The notes under the pieces were generated by a model that was not told the origin of the DNA, ran no database searches, and worked only from the letters and a program-made list of their open reading frames with translations. A stretch of 64,000 bases of DNA from the NCBI RefSeq assembly GCF_040930455.2, contig NZ_CP170494.1; one strand, written 5' to 3'. The position numbers and the translations under genes are program-made. Positions 61,107 through 64,000 of this stretch are shown here, piece after piece. The stretch's first letter is position 1, and every line of letters begins with the position of its first letter. The stretch is from Neopusillimonas maritima. Its GTDB lineage: Bacteria > Pseudomonadota > Gammaproteobacteria > Burkholderiales > Burkholderiaceae_B.

Positions 61107-62171
61107 ATGCTATTCAATCCACTTCAAGTAGGTTCTCTCACCCTGCCCAACCGCATCCTTCTGGCACCACTGACACGCGCCCGTGCCGACGCTGGCCACA
61201 TGCCCAACGCGCTGATGGCCGAGTACTACAGCCAGCGAGCCACCGGCGGCCTGCTGATTTCCGAATGCACCATGGTGGCGCCCGGTACATCGGCCTTCGT
61301 CAATGAGCCTGGCATCTACAACGACGCGCAGATTGCAGCCTGGAGGCAGGTGACCGACGCGGTGCACGCCAAGGGCGGACGCATCTTCATGCAGATCTGG
61401 CACGCTGGCCGCGCAGCCTACCCTGGCGCTGCCGATGGTGCCCCCATTGTCTCCAGCAGCGCTACCGCTATTGAGGGTGAGATCCACACGCCCCAAGGCA
61501 AGGTGCCGCACGCGGTGCCCCGCCCCCTGACCGTCGAAGAGATTCCCGGCATCGTGGCTGCGTTTGCTCAAGGCGCACGCAACGCCATTGCCGCCGGCTT
61601 TGATGGTGTGGAAGTACACGGCGCCAACGGCTACCTGATTGACCAGTTTCTGCGCGACACGCCCAACCAGCGCACCGATGCTTACGGCGGATCGCTGGAA
61701 AACCGTGCACGTTTGCTGTTCGAGGTACTCACTGCCGTGACCCAGGCGATCGGTTCCGAACGTGTGGGTCTGCGCCTGTCGCCCCTCAACAGCTTCAACA
61801 GCATGAAAGACAGCGACCCGCTGGCCCTCATCGGCTTCCTGGCCGATAGGCTCAATGCCTTCAAGCTAGCCTACCTGCACGTGATGCGCGCCGATTTCTT
61901 CGGCGTGCAGAAGGCCGATGTCATGCCCGTAGCGCGTGAAAAGTACAAGGGTGTGTTGGTGGGCAATATGGGTTACAGCGCTGATGAGGCAGAGGCAGCT
62001 ATTGCCGAAGGTAAGCTTGACGCTGTGGCCTTTGGCACCGCCTTCCTGGCTAACCCGGACCTGCCCGCACGCATCAGGGCCAAGGCACCGCTGAACGCGC
62101 CTGACTCCAACACGTTCTACGCAGGTGGCGCCAAGGGCTATACAGACTATCCGACACTGCAGGTCGCGTAA
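61107..62171 (+). CDS. Old Yellow Enzyme family alkene reductase (NemA-like)
   Basis: The 354-residue FMN enzyme reduces activated C=C bonds, nitro compounds or nitrate esters with NAD(P)H. Landmarks are LPNRILLAPLTRARADAGHM, FMQIWHAGRAAYPGAADGAP, GVEVHGANGYLIDQFLRDTP (HGAN substrate-binding pair) and NQRTDAYGGSLENRARLLFE. The barrel end has VLVGNMGYSADEAEAAIAEG and LDAVAFGTAFLANPDLPARI. GC-rich codon use differs from the flagellar genes, in keeping with transfer. It ends 63 bases before the serine-recombinase remnant frame. Confidence 0.94.
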   Translation: MLFNPLQVGSLTLPNRILLAPLTRARADAGHMPNALMAEYYSQRATGGLLISECTMVAPGTSAFVNEPGIYNDAQIAAWRQVTDAVHAKGGRIFMQIWHAGRAAYPGAADGAPIVSSSATAIEGEIHTPQGKVPHAVPRPLTVEEIPGIVAAFAQGARNAIAAGFDGVEVHGANGYLIDQFLRDTPNQRTDAYGGSLENRARLLFEVLTAVTQAIGSERVGLRLSPLNSFNSMKDSDPLALIGFLADRLNAFKLAYLHVMRADFFGVQKADVMPVAREKYKGVLVGNMGYSADEAEAAIAEGKLDAVAFGTAFLANPDLPARIRAKAPLNAPDSNTFYAGGAKGYTDYPTLQVA

Positions 62172-62311
62172 ATCACCGCCCCAGAAGACCGAAGAAACGA
62201 GCCACTTTATACCCAAGGCTCTGCCCTTCGATCTTGCGAAGCTGTGAATCGATGGCGTCTACCGAGTGTTGTGCGCCATCACGATCTTTAATTGATAGGT
62301 TGCCTCGGTTT

Positions 62312-62768
62312 CCCTATCTGCTCAAGGGCATCGTGTTCGGCAACGACGGTCGCGCACTTTCACCATGGCACACCACCAAAAAGAATGGCCGGCGCTACCG
62401 TTACTACGTGCCACAGCGGGATGCCAAGGAGCACGCGGGAGCCTCGGGCCTGCCGCGACTGCCGGCCGCCGAACTCGAGTCGGCCGTGCTCGACCAACTG
62501 CGCGCGATCCTGCGTGCCCCGAATCTCCTGGGTGAGATGTTGCCGCAGGCGATCAAGCTCGATCCTACTTTGGACGAGGCGAAGATCACCGTGGCCATGA
62601 CCCGGCTCGACGCGATTTGGGATCAACTGTTCCCGGCCGAGCAGACCCGGATCGTGATGTTGCTGGTGGAGAAAGTCATCGTGTCGCCCAATGACCTCGA
62701 AGTGCGGCTGCGCGCCAACGGCATTGAGCGTCTGGTGCTGGAGCTGCGCCCCGAACCGGTCGAGCAAC
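62312..62768 (+). pseudogene. C-terminal remnant of a large serine recombinase
   Basis: The frame open from 62234 contains FPYLLKGIVFGNDGRALSPW, HTTKKNGRRYRYYVPQRDAK, GLPRLPAAELESAVLDQLRA and QTRIVMLLVEKVIVSPNDLE. These are the zinc-ribbon/coiled-coil tail of resolvase-type recombinases. The catalytic N-terminal two thirds are absent. The frame passes without a stop into an ISL3 transposase at about 62769. The bases before 62312 show no homology I can name. Confidence 0.75.
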
Positions 62769-63527
62769 ATTTCTTTACCCGTAAGAAGGGTTACGCGACC
62801 ACCTTGGTTGATTTGAAGAATCACAAGGTTTTTGATGTGGTGTTGGGGCGTTCAGAGGCGAGTCTGCGCAGTTATTTGAGGCGTTTGCCGGGTAAGGAGA
62901 ATGTGCGGGTCATCGTGATGGACCTGTCAGAGACGTACCGTCGGATTGCCCAGCAGTACTTTCCTAACGCGATGATTGTGGCTGACCGCTTTCATGTGAT
63001 TCGCCTGGTCAATCAGCACTTTTTGAAGCTGTGGCAGCAGTACGACCCCGAGGGACGTAAGAACCGGGGACTGCTCAGCTTGATGCGCCGTCATCACTGG
63101 CGACTGTCTGCTGTTCAAAAGGAACGGTTGCATCAGTATCTGGCGCAATCGCCTGTGCTTAAAGCTTTGTACTTTGCCAAGCAGCAACTGAATGGCTTTT
63201 TGACCCTGCGCATGACGCACCGAGAACGGGCCAGCAAGATGCTGCCTAAGTTCCTGGCGCTTATTCGCCAGTTTGAACAAAGCCCTGCAAAAGCGCTGGC
63301 AAACACGCTAATATCGTGGCTAGAACCCATTGTGCGTATGTGGCGCTTTTCCAAATCGAATGGCATCACCGAAGGATTCCATACGAAGATGGAGATGCTT
63401 TCGCGCAGAGCGTATGGATTCAGGAATTTTGAAAATTACCGCCTGCGCGTCTTGGCTCAGTGCGGTTGGAACGGCGTGATTAACCGTGTTTAGTGAATGC
63501 GGCATCCCCCGTTTATGGGGTAGAGCC
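62769..63527 (+). mobile_element. ISL3 family insertion sequence, 5'-truncated, fused in frame to the recombinase tail
   Basis: From HFFTRKKGYATTLVDLKNHK the reading is an ISL3 transposase (DDE type): VRVIVMDLSETYRRIAQQYF, PNAMIVADRFHVIRLVNQHF and ITEGFHTKMEMLSRRAYGFR with NFENYRLRVLAQCGWNGVI, stop at 63493. About the first 140 residues and the left inverted repeat are missing. The right end is the palindromic GCATCCCCCGTTTATGGGG with TAGAGCC (63502-63527). It cannot be mobile on its own. Confidence 0.85.
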
Positions 63528-63735
63528 CTGGAGCCGATCGTGAGAATGTGGCGCTTCACCAAATCCAATGGCATCACTGAGGGCTTCCACACTAAAATGG
63601 AAATGCTCTCACGCCGTGCATATGGGTTTAGAAACTTTGAGAATTACCGCATGCGGGTCTTGGCCCAATGCGGTTGGAACGGTGTGATTAACCGTGTCTA
63701 GTGAATACTGGATCCCCCGTTAATGGGGTAGAGCC
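63528..63735 (+). mobile_element. Second, diverged ISL3 element: 3' remnant
   Basis: Immediately after the first right end, the sequence reads LEPIVRMWRFTKSNGITEGF and NFENYRMRVLAQCGWNGVIN to a stop at 63701, then a second right end GATCCCCCGTTAATGGGGTA with GAGCC (to 63735). The peptide nearly equals the end of the first copy, but many third-codon bases differ. It is therefore a separate ISL3 element into which the first was inserted, not a fresh duplication. Confidence 0.8.
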
Positions 63736-63754
63736 GTATTGATTAGACAAGAAA

Positions 63755-63793
63755 AAGCCCGTAAACCGTTTGTTTATGCGGTGTTACGGGCTT
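63755..63793 (-). terminator. Intrinsic terminator of ssrA
   Basis: AAGCCCGTAA (63755-63764) and TTACGGGCTT (63784-63793) form a 10-bp stem. On the minus strand it is followed by TTTTTC, a good T tract. It lies 15 bases beyond the 3' end of the tmRNA gene. Confidence 0.85.
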
Positions 63794-63808
63794 AATTGCT
63801 AGTTGTAA

Positions 63809-64000
63809 TGGTGGAGTCGGGGGGAATTGAACCCCCGTCCGCGGGACCTCTGCAGGCAGTTCTACATGCTTAGTCAACCCATTTTAAAATTTTAACCTCG
63901 GATCATGCCGGCTGACGGGCCCTTCCTTGGCGAGTCACTAAGATTTAAGCATTAACTTCGTAACCCAGCTAATGCCGATTCCTTGTATATGACGCTGCTG
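63809..64000 (-). ncRNA. ssrA: tmRNA (ssrA), 3' part; 5' part outside window
   Basis: On the minus strand the window ends in a tmRNA 3' portion: pseudoknot-type GC stems (GGGCCCGTCAGCCGG region), then GACTAAGCATGTAGAACTGC, CTGCAGAGGTCCCGCGGACG, the T-arm GGGGGTTCAATTCCCCCCGA and CTCCACCA at the end (63809). tmRNA rescues stalled ribosomes with SmpB. The tag-coding part lies beyond 64000. The tRNA-like 3' end is a common integration site, which fits the mobile patchwork next to it. Confidence 0.93.

Noticed and set aside
63809..63900. A tRNA gene at the right edge
   Set aside because: The T-arm and CCA end belong to the tRNA-like end of tmRNA; there is no anticodon arm, and the flanking stems are those of ssrA.
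1..64000. CRISPR arrays and rRNA genes
   Set aside because: No regularly spaced direct repeats and no rRNA-like sequence were seen anywhere in the window.

Overview
The window looks like a chromosomal segment of a betaproteobacterium, most likely of the Alcaligenaceae (Bordetella/Pusillimonas-like). This rests on the Bordetella-style order of one very large flagellar cluster, a FlhF with a long extra C-terminus and the form of the tmRNA 3' end. The genus is inference.

Positions 1-35770 hold almost the whole flagellar export, basal-body, hook and cap inventory. flhB (3' part), flhA and flhF read right. flgN, flgM and flgA read left. flgBCDEFGHIJKL plus a small lipoprotein read right. fliFGHIJKLMNOPQR form one leftward operon. 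fliE reads right, and flaG-fliD-fliS-fliT plus a FliK-like gene and an FlhB-C-terminus-like gene read left. fliA stands alone. Flagellin, motor stator, chemotaxis genes and flhG are not in the window. Four sites fit the sigma-28 (FliA) consensus TAAA-N15-GCCGATAA with an exact 15-base spacer, in front of flgM, flgK, fliF and flaG. flaG carries an apparent one-base frameshift in an A6 run.

Positions 35800-48770 are housekeeping and metabolic genes: ribA, a pirin, an FMN reductase, nadE, a DUF2254 membrane protein and a ClC antiporter. A five-gene leftward operon follows (AhpD-like protein, acyl-CoA-dehydrogenase-fold flavoprotein, and an ABC importer of the nitrate/sulfonate/taurine class). 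Next are a class V aminotransferase, a histidine phosphatase that has lost its RHG motif, and an alkyladenine DNA glycosylase.

Positions 48790-52066 hold the most unusual item: a two-gene operon of an ATP-grasp enzyme (with a perfect AAGGAGGT ribosome site) and an unrecognised 681-residue protein. In that protein I see a papain-like Gln/Cys/His/Asn set with papain-like spacing. After it come a broken TRAP DctM remnant, a second ClC antiporter and a TAXI-TRAP transporter operon with DUF1850.

Positions 58260-63735 are a patchwork of acquired DNA lying against the 3' end of ssrA (tmRNA). It contains a 5'-truncated HigB toxin with HigA, an McrC-like nuclease remnant, a GlxA-type regulator divergent from a small monooxygenase, an Old Yellow Enzyme, a serine-recombinase tail fused in frame to a truncated ISL3 transposase, and a second nested ISL3 end. 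The window ends inside ssrA on the minus strand.
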